DNA of 64,000 nucleotides from positions 604,895 to 668,894 of the forward strand of contig NZ_QJRJ01000082.1 of NCBI RefSeq assembly GCF_003254625.1, read 5' to 3'. The translations under genes and the position numbers were made by a program. Positions 35,925-44,630 of the stretch are shown here, one piece after another (within the stretch, counting starts at the first letter, position 1; each line of letters begins with the position of its first letter). Under the pieces are notes generated by a model. That model had not been told where the DNA came from and searched no databases. It saw only the letters and a program-made list of their open reading frames with translations. The stretch is from Flavobacterium ginsenosidimutans. Its GTDB lineage: Bacteria > Bacteroidota > Bacteroidia > Flavobacteriales > Flavobacteriaceae.

Positions 35925-35944
35925 TGTTTATTTTTGGATTTTTG

Positions 35945-35952
35945 CAAAAATA
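35945..35952 (-). promoter_or_regulatory. -7 element of the RadD-like gene
   Basis: On the minus strand this reads TATTTTTG, matching TAnnTTTG, 20 bases before the ATG. No clear -33 element at 19-21 bases. Confidence 0.4.
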
Positions 35953-36079
35953 CACCGAAAAAACAGTTATTCATCTTTTTTTAACCTAAAATAAATGTTT
36001 TTTTAAAAGAAAGATTTTTTATGAGAGAGTCATTTAGCAGTCTTTTTTCTTCAAAAATGATTAAATATGTATAAAATAT

Positions 36080-36979
36080 TTAATTTTGAGATTTAAACTT
36101 TTTAAATAAAAGAGAGAATTTACTTTCTTTTTCGTTTTCGTCATCTACTAGATCTTTTATTAAATTAAAATATTTAGGTTTTTCATATTTAAAAATATCT
36201 TTTCCTTCCAACATATAGGCTTTCAATAAACATTCTCTAGCCTTATCAGTAATTTTAGTTTCTAAAAAGCTTTGCCCCATTCTTAAAAGTATAAAAGGAT
36301 TAGCATATCCTCCTGGACAATTGAAAGCATTGTGTAAATTTTCTAGTGCCTGTGAATAATTTTTATTTAAAAAATAAACATCCCCCAATGCTGTATAAAT
36401 CCAAGTAGCTGCTTCCCAATCTGATTTTGGACTAGGTACTAAATCTAATGCTTTATTAAAACAATCAATTGCATCGCTTAATTTATTCTTCTCAATAAAT
36501 TTATTACCCTTATCGGTTAAATTTGTTATTTCTGTGTAGATTTCATCAGATAATTCCGTAATCTTCTCATTTAAAAAATCTTTATAAATTGCATTTTCAC
36601 CTGAAAATAGTCTTCCTTTTGATTTTTTATTAGCAATTTTAAAATATTCTAATGCTTTTTCTTTTTGATTAGATTCAAATGCTACTTTGCCAGCCCACAT
36701 TTCACGCTGACCATAATCGCCTCTTTCTGGATCAGCATAAAAAATTTTATCAACCCATTCATTCATGGTTTGAATATCTTTAATAAATAGGGCTGTATCT
36801 AGAATATATGAAACAATATAAAAACTTTCATCATATTGATTTTTGTCTTCAGGAAGTTTGTCCCAAGCTTTAATTAAAACATCGATTGACTTTTTATAAT
36901 CTTTTTTATCAAATAAATGATGACTTTCTTGTATTAAGTCTTCGATTTCTTTTCCTAATATTCCTTTTAGAGATGCCAT
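36080..36979 (-). CDS. TPR-repeat protein of unknown function
   Basis: 299 residues if translation begins at MASLKGIL (ATG at 36979). An ATG seven codons upstream (37000) is an alternative. No signal peptide. TPR-like helical hairpins are recognisable at about residues 20-55 (FDKKDYKKSIDVLIKAWDKLP), 100-130 (KALEYFKIANKKSKG), 165-195 (EKNKLSDAIDCFNKALDLVP) and 205-235 (DVYFLNKNYSQALENLHNAF). Such proteins mediate protein-protein contacts. Nothing in the neighbourhood gives a partner. The following gene on this strand (37059-37592) is unrelated. Confidence 0.65.
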   Translation of the reverse strand: MASLKGILGKEIEDLIQESHHLFDKKDYKKSIDVLIKAWDKLPEDKNQYDESFYIVSYILDTALFIKDIQTMNEWVDKIFYADPERGDYGQREMWAGKVAFESNQKEKALEYFKIANKKSKGRLFSGENAIYKDFLNEKITELSDEIYTEITNLTDKGNKFIEKNKLSDAIDCFNKALDLVPSPKSDWEAATWIYTALGDVYFLNKNYSQALENLHNAFNCPGGYANPFILLRMGQSFLETKITDKARECLLKAYMLEGKDIFKYEKPKYFNLIKDLVDDENEKESKFSLLFKKFKSQN

Positions 36980-37058
36980 AATATTTGTTATTTTTAACAT
37001 TAAAGTCTTATGGTAAGATTTAAGCTACAAATATATAATATTAAAGTTTAAAATTATT

Positions 37059-37592
37059 TTAAAAATTGATTTTATCTAAAATAGCCTCAAAATCGTACTT
37101 ATTTTTCCATTTTTGCTGAGAAGTTTCTTCAAAAATGCCATTAATTCTTAATTTAAAATCATTAAAAATTCCATTTGAGATGATAAAATTAACAGCTTGT
37201 TCGAAAGAATTATAGATGCTTTTGTAAAACAATTCTTGCTTGATGAAATTTTGAGAAGAAAACGTTTGCGCAATTTCGATATTATAAAGCATAATATCTG
37301 CCACGACATAAGAATCTACACCAAGCGTCATAAAATGTTTGATTAATTTCTGAGCAACCGATCTTCGCATTTTGGCTTTAGGACGCCATTTTGCTCCCGG
37401 TTTTTTTATCGGAAAATATTCGTGAGAAATTTTGACTTTAGCTTCTTGCAATAATTTATCTTCTTTCGGATTAAAAACAAAGTCGTAATAGGTTTTTACT
37501 GGAGCAAATTTCTCGTACAATTCAATCAATTGTTCCTCTAATTGTTCCTTTGTTAATTCGCCTAAATATTTTTTTAAATCTCTTTTACTCAT
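37059..37592 (-). CDS. DUF6155-like protein
   Basis: 177 residues from MSKRDLKKYLGEL at 37592; an ATG two codons earlier (37598) is possible. The conserved-looking N-terminal segment is MSKRDLKKYLGELTKEQLEEQLIELYEKFAPVKTYYDF, followed by a Lys/Arg-rich stretch (KKPGAKWRPKAKMRRSVAQKLIKHF). I associate this with the uncharacterised family DUF6155. The protein is soluble and helical, with a strongly positive middle region that could bind nucleic acid. No function is known. Confidence 0.6.
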   Translation of the reverse strand: MSKRDLKKYLGELTKEQLEEQLIELYEKFAPVKTYYDFVFNPKEDKLLQEAKVKISHEYFPIKKPGAKWRPKAKMRRSVAQKLIKHFMTLGVDSYVVADIMLYNIEIAQTFSSQNFIKQELFYKSIYNSFEQAVNFIISNGIFNDFKLRINGIFEETSQQKWKNKYDFEAILDKINF

Positions 37593-37661
37593 TATCAAAA
37601 CTTAAGATTACAAAAGTAAATTACTTTCCTGATAAATATCCGAAAAACCAACGATAATCCT

Positions 37662-37669
37662 TAATTTTG
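37662..37669 (+). promoter_or_regulatory. -7 element of the DUF3817/MscS operon
   Basis: TAATTTTG, a TAnnTTTG match 28 bases before the DUF3817 start. Confidence 0.45.
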
Positions 37670-37696
37670 CCTCTATAAAACTTAAAAAATATATAC

Positions 37697-37990
37697 ATGC
37701 TCAAGATTTTCAAAGTTACTGCCATTTTAGAAGGAATCTCTTATTTAGTATTATTTGCTAATATGTTGATTATCAAAAACAACAATCCTGAACTTTACCA
37801 TACTTTATTACGTCCCCTTGGAATGACACACGGTGTGTTGTTTATCGGATATATTATTTTAGCTTTTTTATTGAAAAAATCAATGAATTGGGATTTAAAA
37901 ACTTTTGCTATTATTCTAGTAGCTTCTCTTATTCCGTTTGGAACTTTTTATATCGAGAAAAAATATTTAGAAACTAAAGCAAATGCTTAA
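37697..37990 (+). CDS. DUF3817 family membrane protein
   Basis: 97 residues with three predicted transmembrane helices, typical of the DUF3817 family of small integral membrane proteins (YdzA-like). The family pattern is visible: FKVTAILEGISYLVLFANML, then LLRPLGMTHGVLFIGYIILAF and DLKTFAIILVASLIPFGTFYIEK. The glycine- and histidine-containing GMTHG segment is characteristic. Function unknown. Its last 8 bases overlap the start of the mechanosensitive channel gene, so the two are translationally coupled and may act together in the membrane. Confidence 0.85.
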   Translation: MLKIFKVTAILEGISYLVLFANMLIIKNNNPELYHTLLRPLGMTHGVLFIGYIILAFLLKKSMNWDLKTFAIILVASLIPFGTFYIEKKYLETKANA

Positions 37991-39239
37991 GCTTTTGGAG
38001 AAAATATTTAACTTTTTATATCCCACTTTTAGAGATTGGGGAATGAGTCGCAACGTGGCGTCTTATACCAGTTTAATCTTTAATATCGCTATTTTAATAG
38101 CATTAGCTTATATTATTTATTATGTTGCCAAATTTATTTTGGTGACTTTGACTGCTGTTTTTGCACAGCGCACCAAAACAAAATTTGACGATTATTTAAT
38201 TCAAAACAAAACAACTAGATATACAGCGTACTTAATTCCGTTTTTCTTTATTTATAAAGCAGTTCCAGTAATCTTAGATAAATACGAATATTGGGAATCA
38301 ATTTTCGGAAAAATTGTAGGTATCTATATCGTATTGCTTGGATTATGGATCGTTAGAACGGTTTTTAATTCATTACGCGATTATTTAAAACAAAAACCAG
38401 AATACAGCGACAAGCCAATTGATAGCTTTGTTCAGGTTATTATGATTGTCCTTTGGATTTTCGGAGTTGCTATGATTATTTCGACTTTATTCGGAATTAA
38501 AAAAGGCGAATTATTAACCATTTTAGGAACACTTTCAGCGATTATTATCTTGATTTTCAGAGATACAATTCTTGGATTTGTTTCGAGTGTTCAGGTTGCT
38601 ATAAACGACATGGTTCGCATTGGCGACTGGATTACAATGGATAAATTTGGTGCTGATGGAGATGTAATCGAAATTAATTTGACAACCGTAAAAGTTCGAA
38701 ATTTCGACAATACGATAACCACAATTCCAACTTATGCTTTAAGTTCAGATTCTTTTCAGAACTGGCGCGGTATGCAAAAATCTGAAGGGCGACGCATTAA
38801 AAGACACATTTTAATAAAAAGCAGTACAATTCGTTTTTTGAATGATGAAGATTTACATCAACTAAAAAAAGTACAACTGATAACATCTTATATTGATAGC
38901 CGTCAAGCGGAAATTGATAAATACAACGATCTTAGAGGAATCGATAAAACGCTTTCGCTAAATGGCCGAAACATGACCAATTTAGGTTTATTTCGAAAAT
39001 ACATTATTCAATATTTAACCGATCATCCTGGATTGAACAAAAATATGCATATCATTTGCAGACAATTACAATCTACAGCACATGGAGTTCCGTTGGAAAT
39101 TTATGTTTTTTCGAGTGATAAACGTTGGGCAAATTACGAATATATCATGGCCGATATTTTCGATCATGTGATGGCATCAGTAAGATATTTTGATCTTGAA
39201 ATTTTTGAATTGCCTTCTCAGATTGGCAAATTAGAATAG
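37983..39239 (+). CDS. MscS-family mechanosensitive ion channel (YbdG-like)
   Basis: 418 residues with about five transmembrane helices, then the conserved MscS pore helix and beta domain. The pore region includes LLTILGTLSAIIILIFRDTILGFVSSVQVAINDMVRIGDWITMDKFGADGDVIEINLTTVKVRNFDNTITTIPTYALSSD, the hallmark of the family. The long N-terminal membrane region and the large C-terminal cytoplasmic domain after residue 260 resemble YbdG rather than minimal MscS. It would open under membrane tension during osmotic downshock. The start overlaps the DUF3817 gene by 8 bases. Confidence 0.92.
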   Translation: MLKLLEKIFNFLYPTFRDWGMSRNVASYTSLIFNIAILIALAYIIYYVAKFILVTLTAVFAQRTKTKFDDYLIQNKTTRYTAYLIPFFFIYKAVPVILDKYEYWESIFGKIVGIYIVLLGLWIVRTVFNSLRDYLKQKPEYSDKPIDSFVQVIMIVLWIFGVAMIISTLFGIKKGELLTILGTLSAIIILIFRDTILGFVSSVQVAINDMVRIGDWITMDKFGADGDVIEINLTTVKVRNFDNTITTIPTYALSSDSFQNWRGMQKSEGRRIKRHILIKSSTIRFLNDEDLHQLKKVQLITSYIDSRQAEIDKYNDLRGIDKTLSLNGRNMTNLGLFRKYIIQYLTDHPGLNKNMHIICRQLQSTAHGVPLEIYVFSSDKRWANYEYIMADIFDHVMASVRYFDLEIFELPSQIGKLE

Positions 39240-39249
39240 AGTTTTTTTA

Positions 39250-39420
39250 ACCGCAAAGAACGCTATCCCGATAGCTATCGGGAACGTAAAGTTCGCAAAG
39301 TTTTTACACAAAGCTTTGCGAACTTTGCGTTTATACTAAATACAGCTTATAAAAAAACTTGCGTGCTTTGCGTTTAAAATATACACAAACCACTTCAACT
39401 TGAAACTTGAAACTTGAAAC
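39250..39420. repeat. CGCAAAG repeat with a nested palindrome
   Basis: CGCAAAG and its complement CTTTGCG occur several times and form a hairpin (CGCAAAG...CTTTGCGAACTTTGCG). At 39266-39283 a perfect 18-base palindrome, TCCCGATAGCTATCGGGA, is embedded within the repeat, with ACG on both sides. The 3' end holds CTTGAAACTTGAAACTTGAAAC, another copy of the TTTCAAG family. No terminator with a clear T tract is seen. Confidence 0.7.
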
Positions 39421-39424
39421 AAAA

Positions 39425-39844
39425 CTACTCCTTCTCTATTCTTTCAAAAAGAAACTCTGGATTTTTATAGTCAATTGGAACTTCGGGAACATAACATGGA
39501 AGATTAAAATAAGTTCCAATTACTCCTTTTCCCAAATAAAGTTTATTGTCTTTCTTTAAAAGTGCTAAAGGGACTCTTTTCCATGCTCCGCCAAAAGAAA
39601 TATAGTGATAATCTCCGCGAAGCGTATCGCCTCTTAAATCTCCTCTTACATCCCCAGAATCTTTTCCAGTTCCATAATGCGAAATTTCATAGCGTCCGTA
39701 AAAGCGTTTGTTATTTATATGAATATCTAAAACAGCTGTATCTTTATTATTTACAGCACGATATAAAGCACGGTTATATTTTTCTTTGTCTTCTTTAGAA
39801 TTACAAGAAGCGAATAATAAACAGAGAAACAGAAATAATCGCAT
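39425..39844 (-). CDS. Predicted lipoprotein of unknown function
   Basis: 139 residues. The N-terminal MRLFLFLCLLFASCNSKEDK has a lipobox LFASC with Cys14, so it is probably lipidated and anchored in the inner or outer membrane. The mature protein contains RYEISHYGTGKDSGDVRGDLRGDTLRGDYHYISFGGAWKRVPLALLKKDNKLYLGKG. The repeated DSGDVRGDLRGDTLRGDY pattern gives short Gly-Asp turns and suggests a beta-rich fold. I do not recognise a named family. Transcribed alone, convergent with the repeat region after the channel gene. Confidence 0.65.
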   Translation of the reverse strand: MRLFLFLCLLFASCNSKEDKEKYNRALYRAVNNKDTAVLDIHINNKRFYGRYEISHYGTGKDSGDVRGDLRGDTLRGDYHYISFGGAWKRVPLALLKKDNKLYLGKGVIGTYFNLPCYVPEVPIDYKNPEFLFERIEKE

Positions 39845-39927
39845 AATTTATTTTTTATAAAAACAAAAATAGGTTTTTACTGTTGGAATATTTAGTTAAC
39901 TTTAAAGAAAACTAAAAACAAAACCCC

Positions 39928-40335
39928 ATGGAAGATAGAGACACTTTTTTAAAAGAATTCAGAGGCGAAACTTTAGGAACTGTAAGTGCTCAATCTTCAC
40001 CAGATGAGTTATTTCAAAACCAAACAATCAGGCCGATTTTTAAACTCCAAAACGATTTGTTTGTTGCAGTTTTTATTAATTACATCAATAAGAACAAGCG
40101 TGATTTTTATTCTTATTCGGTTGAGAAGAAACTACAAACTATTGAAAATTCAATTCAGAAAGATATTAAGTTCCGAAATTCTCTAAAAGGAATCGTAATG
40201 GGACTTTTTACGCTTGACGAATATGATACTTATATTCAAAATTCATCTAATTTAAATAAACGAATGATGAATTTATTAATTGAAAGATTGAAAAGTCAAG
40301 TGCAACTTTTTGAAGTGGAATCTGATTCTAAATAA
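39928..40335 (+). CDS. Conserved flavobacterial protein of unknown function
   Basis: 135 residues with a sequence I recognise as conserved in flavobacteria: MEDRDTFLKEFRGETLGTVSAQSSPDELFQNQTIRPIFKLQNDLFVAVFINYINKNKRDF and a C-terminal NSSNLNKRMMNLLIERLKSQVQLFE. Some databases label homologues as glyoxalases, but I see no VOC-fold metal ligands, so I do not use that name. It is cytoplasmic and mainly helical. It is followed 5 bases later by a small membrane protein and then by a Crp/Fnr regulator, so the three probably form one operon. Confidence 0.7.
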   Translation: MEDRDTFLKEFRGETLGTVSAQSSPDELFQNQTIRPIFKLQNDLFVAVFINYINKNKRDFYSYSVEKKLQTIENSIQKDIKFRNSLKGIVMGLFTLDEYDTYIQNSSNLNKRMMNLLIERLKSQVQLFEVESDSK

Positions 40336-40340
40336 CAATA

Positions 40341-40763
40341 ATGACTAAAGCATACCATTATCTGTACTTTCGTACTTATGAAATTATTTCGAAAACAAAT
40401 AAGACTTCGGCAGAATCTTCAACCGCTAGATTTTTATCTATTCTTTTTTTAATAAATATATTGACTTTATATTCTTTATTTTTTAAGTCATTTAATGATA
40501 TTGCTTTTTACAGTTTTAGCGCTCTTGGTATGATTGTATCAATTCTAAATCTAAGATATTTTGACAATGCTAAGAATAAATTTATCCTATATGAATTTAA
40601 AGATTTAAAAATAAATAGGATATATAAAACACTTGTTGATAGCTATCCTTATCTATCTTTTATATTTTTATTTAGCTCACTTGATGTTGGATTTTATGCG
40701 ATTTACTATTTTATTGGAATAGTAATTTTGATAAAAGCTGTAACCTATTTTTGGAACTTATAA
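40341..40763 (+). CDS. Small membrane protein of unknown function
   Basis: 140 residues with about four predicted transmembrane segments: roughly residues 30-48 (FLSILFLINILTLYSLFF), 50-70 (FNDIAFYSFSALGMIVSILN), 103-120 (PYLSFIFLFSSLDVG) and 121-138 (FYAIYYFIGIVILIKAV). It contains no recognised domain. Codon use is AT-rich and the segment is richer in Phe, Ile and Tyr than its neighbours. It lies 5 bases after the preceding gene and 9 bases before the Crp/Fnr gene, so cotranscription is likely. Confidence 0.6.
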   Translation: MTKAYHYLYFRTYEIISKTNKTSAESSTARFLSILFLINILTLYSLFFKSFNDIAFYSFSALGMIVSILNLRYFDNAKNKFILYEFKDLKINRIYKTLVDSYPYLSFIFLFSSLDVGFYAIYYFIGIVILIKAVTYFWNL

Positions 40764-40772
40764 TTTGAAAAC

Positions 40773-41348
40773 ATGTTTGAGCAATTCCGAAACAAATTTC
40801 CTTTATCAGAAGAAAAATGGAACGAATATGTCGGTCATTTTAATCGAATTGAAGTTCCTGCTAAAACAACGCTTTTAGAAGAAGGTGAAATTTCAAAAAA
40901 GCTTTTTATAATTGAAAAAGGCTGTATAAGAGTTTGGTTTAATAATAACGGAAAAGATCTGACTTCACAGTTCTTTTTTGAAAATCAAAGCGTGGCTTCG
41001 ATCGAAAGTTTTATGAAGAAATTTCCAAGTCCAGCTGTAGTTGAAACAATTGAACCTTCTGTTTTATGGTGGATTCACAAAGAAAATCTTGATATTATAA
41101 TTGAAGAAATCAAAGAAATTCCGGAGTTGAGAGATCGTTTGATTGATATGCTTTTTCAAAGAACTTTTGATTATATGAAACACTTTTTTTCTTTCATAAA
41201 AGATTCTCCTGCTCAGCGTTATCTTAGTTTAATTCAAGAAAAACCTCAAATTGTTCAAAGAGTTCCACAGCATTATATTGCGTCTTATTTAGGTATTAGT
41301 ACGGTGCATTTAAGTCGAATTAAAAGTAAATTGCTTCAGAATAAATAG
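40773..41348 (+). CDS. Crp/Fnr family transcriptional regulator
   Basis: 191 residues. The N-terminal half is a cNMP-binding-type beta roll (TTLLEEGEISKKLFIIEKGCIRVWF, then QFFFENQSVASIESFM), without the conserved Arg/Glu pair needed for cAMP, so its ligand is unlikely to be cAMP. The C-terminal helix-turn-helix reads YIASYLGISTVHLSRIKSKLLQ. It stands next to a zinc-less alcohol dehydrogenase, and the 16-base palindrome in front of that gene is the most likely target. A similar regulator with its own operators is at 58644-59213. Confidence 0.85.
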   Translation: MFEQFRNKFPLSEEKWNEYVGHFNRIEVPAKTTLLEEGEISKKLFIIEKGCIRVWFNNNGKDLTSQFFFENQSVASIESFMKKFPSPAVVETIEPSVLWWIHKENLDIIIEEIKEIPELRDRLIDMLFQRTFDYMKHFFSFIKDSPAQRYLSLIQEKPQIVQRVPQHYIASYLGISTVHLSRIKSKLLQNK

Positions 41349-41360
41349 CCTTTTTCATTT

Positions 41361-41405
41361 GATAACAAATGTTATCGTTTGTCCATAAACGGCTTTCTAA
41401 TTTTG
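41361..41405 (+). promoter_or_regulatory. Palindromic operator and promoter of the alcohol dehydrogenase gene
   Basis: GATAACAAATGTTATC (41361-41376) is a perfect palindrome of 6-bp arms around four bases. It is followed by TTTG at 41378-41381 and TAATTTTG at 41398-41405. From the palindrome to the -7 box is exactly 21 bp, the same as at the other Crp/Fnr sites in this window. Confidence 0.7.
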
Positions 41406-41425
41406 CTTCATAAAATTTAATAATT

Positions 41426-42397
41426 ATGAAAGCAGCAGTAGTTTGCAAAAAAGGCGAATCGCCAAAATATACAGAATTTCCAGAACCAATTGTATCCAAT
41501 GAAAACGGAGTTTTAGTTTCGGTAAAAGCCGTAGCTATTACAAATTTGGATAAAGGAATTGCAAGTGGAAAACATTATTCTTCAGAAAAAGAAAATCAAA
41601 ACGGTTTTGTAGTAGGAAGCGACGGAATTGGCGTTTTAGAAAACGGAACAAGAGTTTACGCCCGCGGAATCTCAGGAACAATCGCTGATAAAGCTTTAGT
41701 AGAGAAAAGCCGAATGGTAGTTTTGCCTGACGGAATTGATGATGCAACAGCCGCAGCGATGCCAAATGCAATTGCAGGCTCTGTAATGGCACTTCGTTTT
41801 AGAGCTGACATAAAACCAGGCGAAACGGTTTTGATAAACGGAGCAACTGGTTTTACAGGCCAATTAGCAGTTCAAATCGCTAAGTATTATGGAGCTAAGA
41901 AAATAATCGTTACAGGAAGAAATGAAAAAACTCTTGAAAGCCTTCTAGAATTAGGTGCTGACGAAATTATTTCTCTAAAGCAAAGTGATGAATTAATTTT
42001 TTCTCAATTAAAAGAAAGTCATCAAAATACTCCAATTGATATTGTAATTGATTATTTATGGGGTTCTTCTGCAGAACTTATTCTTTCGGTTTTAAAAGGA
42101 AATGGAAATTTTACTCCTAAAACACGTTTTGTAAATATTGGTTCAATGTCTGGAGATACTATTCAGTTATCTGCACAGATTTTACGAAGCGTTGATCTTC
42201 AGTTGTCTGGTTCAGGATTAGGAAGCTGGACAAAAGATGAAGTCAAATTATTATTTTCTGAAATACTTCCTGAAATGTTTCTTTTGGCTTCTAAAAATAT
42301 ATTAAAAGTAAATATTGAAACAGTGAAAATTTCAGATATTGAAAAAATGTGGAACGCAGAAGTTCCAGATGGCAAAAGGCTTGTAGTTCTTATTTAA
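41426..42397 (+). CDS. Zinc-less medium-chain alcohol dehydrogenase / quinone oxidoreductase-like
   Basis: 323 residues of the MDR superfamily. The cofactor-binding Rossmann motif is VLINGATGFTGQLAVQIAKYYGAKKIIVTGRNEKT near residue 133, indicating NADPH. The structural zinc cysteines and catalytic zinc ligands of classical alcohol dehydrogenases are absent, as in quinone oxidoreductases (QOR). The N-terminal catalytic domain is MKAAVVCKKGESPKYTEFPEP. The substrate is not predictable. It sits behind the Crp/Fnr gene with a palindromic operator, so it is likely induced by the signal of that regulator. Confidence 0.85.
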   Translation: MKAAVVCKKGESPKYTEFPEPIVSNENGVLVSVKAVAITNLDKGIASGKHYSSEKENQNGFVVGSDGIGVLENGTRVYARGISGTIADKALVEKSRMVVLPDGIDDATAAAMPNAIAGSVMALRFRADIKPGETVLINGATGFTGQLAVQIAKYYGAKKIIVTGRNEKTLESLLELGADEIISLKQSDELIFSQLKESHQNTPIDIVIDYLWGSSAELILSVLKGNGNFTPKTRFVNIGSMSGDTIQLSAQILRSVDLQLSGSGLGSWTKDEVKLLFSEILPEMFLLASKNILKVNIETVKISDIEKMWNAEVPDGKRLVVLI

Positions 42398-42466
42398 AGC
42401 TTCTAAGTTGCTAAGTCTCTAAGTTTTTTGCTTAGAATCTTAGCAACTCAGTATCTAAGAAGCTTA
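42397..42466. repeat. AAGCTTCTAAGTTGCTAAG hairpin repeat
   Basis: AAGCTTCTAAGTTGCTAAG (42397-42415) faces CTTAGCAACT and TCTAAGAAGCTT (42438-42465), giving a hairpin of several paired blocks around TTTTTTGCTTAG. It lies between two convergent genes. Confidence 0.6.
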
Positions 42467-44440
42467 ATATTTTAGCAACTCTAATAAGGTTTCCTCAAAT
42501 CGATCTCTAGGTAAAAACTGATCTTCAAGTGCTTTTGTGAAAGAAATAGGAGAATCTAGACTTGCTACACGTTTTACTGGAGCATCAAGATATTCAAAAC
42601 AATTTTCCATAATTAAAGCCGAAATATCACTTGCAATTCCACCAAACATTGTGTCTTCCTGATAGATTATTGCTTTTCCTGTTTTCTTAACCGAAGCGAA
42701 GATTGTTTCAGTATCTAAAGGTTGCAACGATCTTAAATCAATTAAATCAGCATCGATTTCTGGGTGTTTTGCCAAAGTATCTAAAGCCCAATGAACTGGT
42801 GCACCAAAAGCAATAATTGTAACTTTAGAACCTTCTTTTAGCAAAGCAGCTTTTCCAAACGGAATGGTATAGTAATCTGTTGGAACATCTTGATAAATGC
42901 TTCTGTATAATAATTTATGCTCGAAAAATAAAACCGGATTTGGATCATTTACAGCAGTATTCAATAATCCTTTTGCATCATAAGGAAATGCTGGATAAAC
43001 TACTTTTAAACCAGGTGTTTTAGTAAACCAAGCTTCATTTGTCTGAGAATGAAATGGACCAGCTTGAGTTCCTCCACCACAAGGCATACGAACAACAACA
43101 TTGGCATTTTCGCCCCAGCGGTAATGAGATTTAGCCAATAAATTTACAATTGGGTTAAAACCTGTTGAAACGAAATCAGCAAATTGCATTTCTACAATTG
43201 CTTTATAGCCATTGATTGATAATCCCATTCCTGTCGAAATAACGGCACTTTCACAAATTGGCGTATTTCGTATTCTGTCTTTTCCAAAAGCATCAACAAA
43301 ACCATCAGTAATTTTAAAGGCTCCGCCATATTCAGCGATATCTTGCCCCATAATTACTAAATTTCTATGACGCCACATAGATTGCTCTAAACCATTGCGG
43401 ATAGCATCTATAAATCGAATATTTTTTGTATCAGAATTATGTGTATATTCTTCATATTGAAATGGTTTGTAAACATCATCTAATTCTCCACTGTAAGTTG
43501 GCTCGATTTCAGGTTCAGCATTTGCCATCGCCCAATTTTCATCAATTTCTTGTTTTATTTCAGCGTGAAATTGCTCGTCTTGTTCCGTAGTTAGAATTCC
43601 GTTTTCAACCAAATATTTTCTATAATTTGTAACAGGATCTCTTAGTTCCCATTGATCCATTAAATCCTGGGGAACATATTTTGTGCCACTTGCCTCTTCA
43701 TGCCCGCGCATTCTAAAAGTCTTAAATTCTAACAAAATTGGACGCGGATTCTCTTGCATTTCTTTCTTTAACTGAGATAATTTGTTGTAAACTTCAACAA
43801 TATTATTTCCGTCAATAATCCAGCTTTCAATTCCATAACCAATTCCTTTGTCAGCAAGGTTTTCGCAAGCATATTGCTCGTTTGTTGGCGTTGAAAGTCC
43901 GTAGCCATTATTTTCAATCACGAACATTACAGGCAGTTTCCAAACCGCTGCAATATTCAAAGCTTCGTGAAAATCTCCTTCACTTGTTGCGCCTTCTCCT
44001 GTAAAAACAGCTGTAATTTTTTTATTGTCTTGAAGTTTATTCGCAAGAGCAATTCCGTCAGCAATTCCTAATTGCGGACCCAAATGCGAAATCATTCCTA
44101 TAATATTGTATTCTTGTGTTCCAAAGTGAAAACTTCTGTCACGACCTTTTGTAAAACCGTTTGCTTTTCCTTGCCATTGTGAGAACAAACGATGAAGCGG
44201 AATTTCTCTTGTCGTAAAAACACCAAGATTTCGATGCATTGGAAGAATGTATTCTGATTGATCTAAAACAGCTGTAACTCCAACAGCGATTGCCTCTTGG
44301 CCAATTCCAGAAAACCATTTAGAAACTTTTCCTTGTCGAATCAAGATTAACATCTTTTCTTCGATCAATCTAGGTTTTAATATTTTTTTATATAAATCTA
44401 ATAATTCAGTATTGGTAAGGTTTTGTCGGTAAAAAATCAT
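42464..44440 (-). CDS. 2-oxo-acid dehydrogenase E1, fused alpha and beta subunits
   Basis: 658 residues combine both E1 subunits of a branched-chain 2-oxo-acid or pyruvate dehydrogenase complex. The N-terminal half (alpha, about 1-320) has the ThDP motif GEGATSEGDFHEALNIAAVWKLPVMFVIENN and the GTKYVPQDL segment. The C-terminal half (beta, about 340-658) contains GQDIAEYGGAFKITDGF and AGPFHSQTNEAWF. Such fused E1 chains are common in Bacteroidota; the substrate is not settled by sequence, but branched-chain 2-oxo acids are plausible. E2 and E3 genes are not adjacent. Confidence 0.88.
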   Translation of the reverse strand: MIFYRQNLTNTELLDLYKKILKPRLIEEKMLILIRQGKVSKWFSGIGQEAIAVGVTAVLDQSEYILPMHRNLGVFTTREIPLHRLFSQWQGKANGFTKGRDRSFHFGTQEYNIIGMISHLGPQLGIADGIALANKLQDNKKITAVFTGEGATSEGDFHEALNIAAVWKLPVMFVIENNGYGLSTPTNEQYACENLADKGIGYGIESWIIDGNNIVEVYNKLSQLKKEMQENPRPILLEFKTFRMRGHEEASGTKYVPQDLMDQWELRDPVTNYRKYLVENGILTTEQDEQFHAEIKQEIDENWAMANAEPEIEPTYSGELDDVYKPFQYEEYTHNSDTKNIRFIDAIRNGLEQSMWRHRNLVIMGQDIAEYGGAFKITDGFVDAFGKDRIRNTPICESAVISTGMGLSINGYKAIVEMQFADFVSTGFNPIVNLLAKSHYRWGENANVVVRMPCGGGTQAGPFHSQTNEAWFTKTPGLKVVYPAFPYDAKGLLNTAVNDPNPVLFFEHKLLYRSIYQDVPTDYYTIPFGKAALLKEGSKVTIIAFGAPVHWALDTLAKHPEIDADLIDLRSLQPLDTETIFASVKKTGKAIIYQEDTMFGGIASDISALIMENCFEYLDAPVKRVASLDSPISFTKALEDQFLPRDRFEETLLELLKY

Positions 44441-44465
44441 GTATTTTTTTCTTTTTTTGGTGTTT

Positions 44466-44473
44466 CAAATATA
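44466..44473 (-). promoter_or_regulatory. -7 element of the fused E1 gene
   Basis: On the minus strand this reads TATATTTG, a perfect TAnnTTTG match, 25 bases before the ATG. Confidence 0.5.
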
Positions 44474-44569
44474 ACAATTTACAGCAATTTTATTGGATTC
44501 TGAATTAAAATTTTAATCAGAAATCTGCTTTTAAGGGTTGCGCTTAAGATTATTTTCTAAAATATTATC

Positions 44570-44605
44570 TACCTTTGTTAGCGAAAAGGTGCTTATGACA
44601 CCTTT
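44570..44605 (+). promoter_or_regulatory. Promoter and 5' hairpin of the oxygenase-like gene
   Basis: TACCTTTG at 44570-44577 is a perfect -7 element. Immediately downstream, at the start of the transcript, AAAGGTG (44585-44591) pairs with CACCTTT (44599-44605). The gene starts at 44631. Confidence 0.5.
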
Positions 44606-44630
44606 CTTCTTTAAATAAAAAATGTAAAGT

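Noticed and set aside
34386..37592. RadD-like helicase, TPR and DUF6155-like genes as a defence island
   Set aside because: No nuclease, methyltransferase, toxin or defence signature, and neighbours are housekeeping genes. Adjacent position alone is not evidence.
39928..40335. Glyoxalase name for the conserved flavobacterial protein
   Set aside because: I see no VOC fold motif or metal ligands, so the database-style name is not supported by the sequence.
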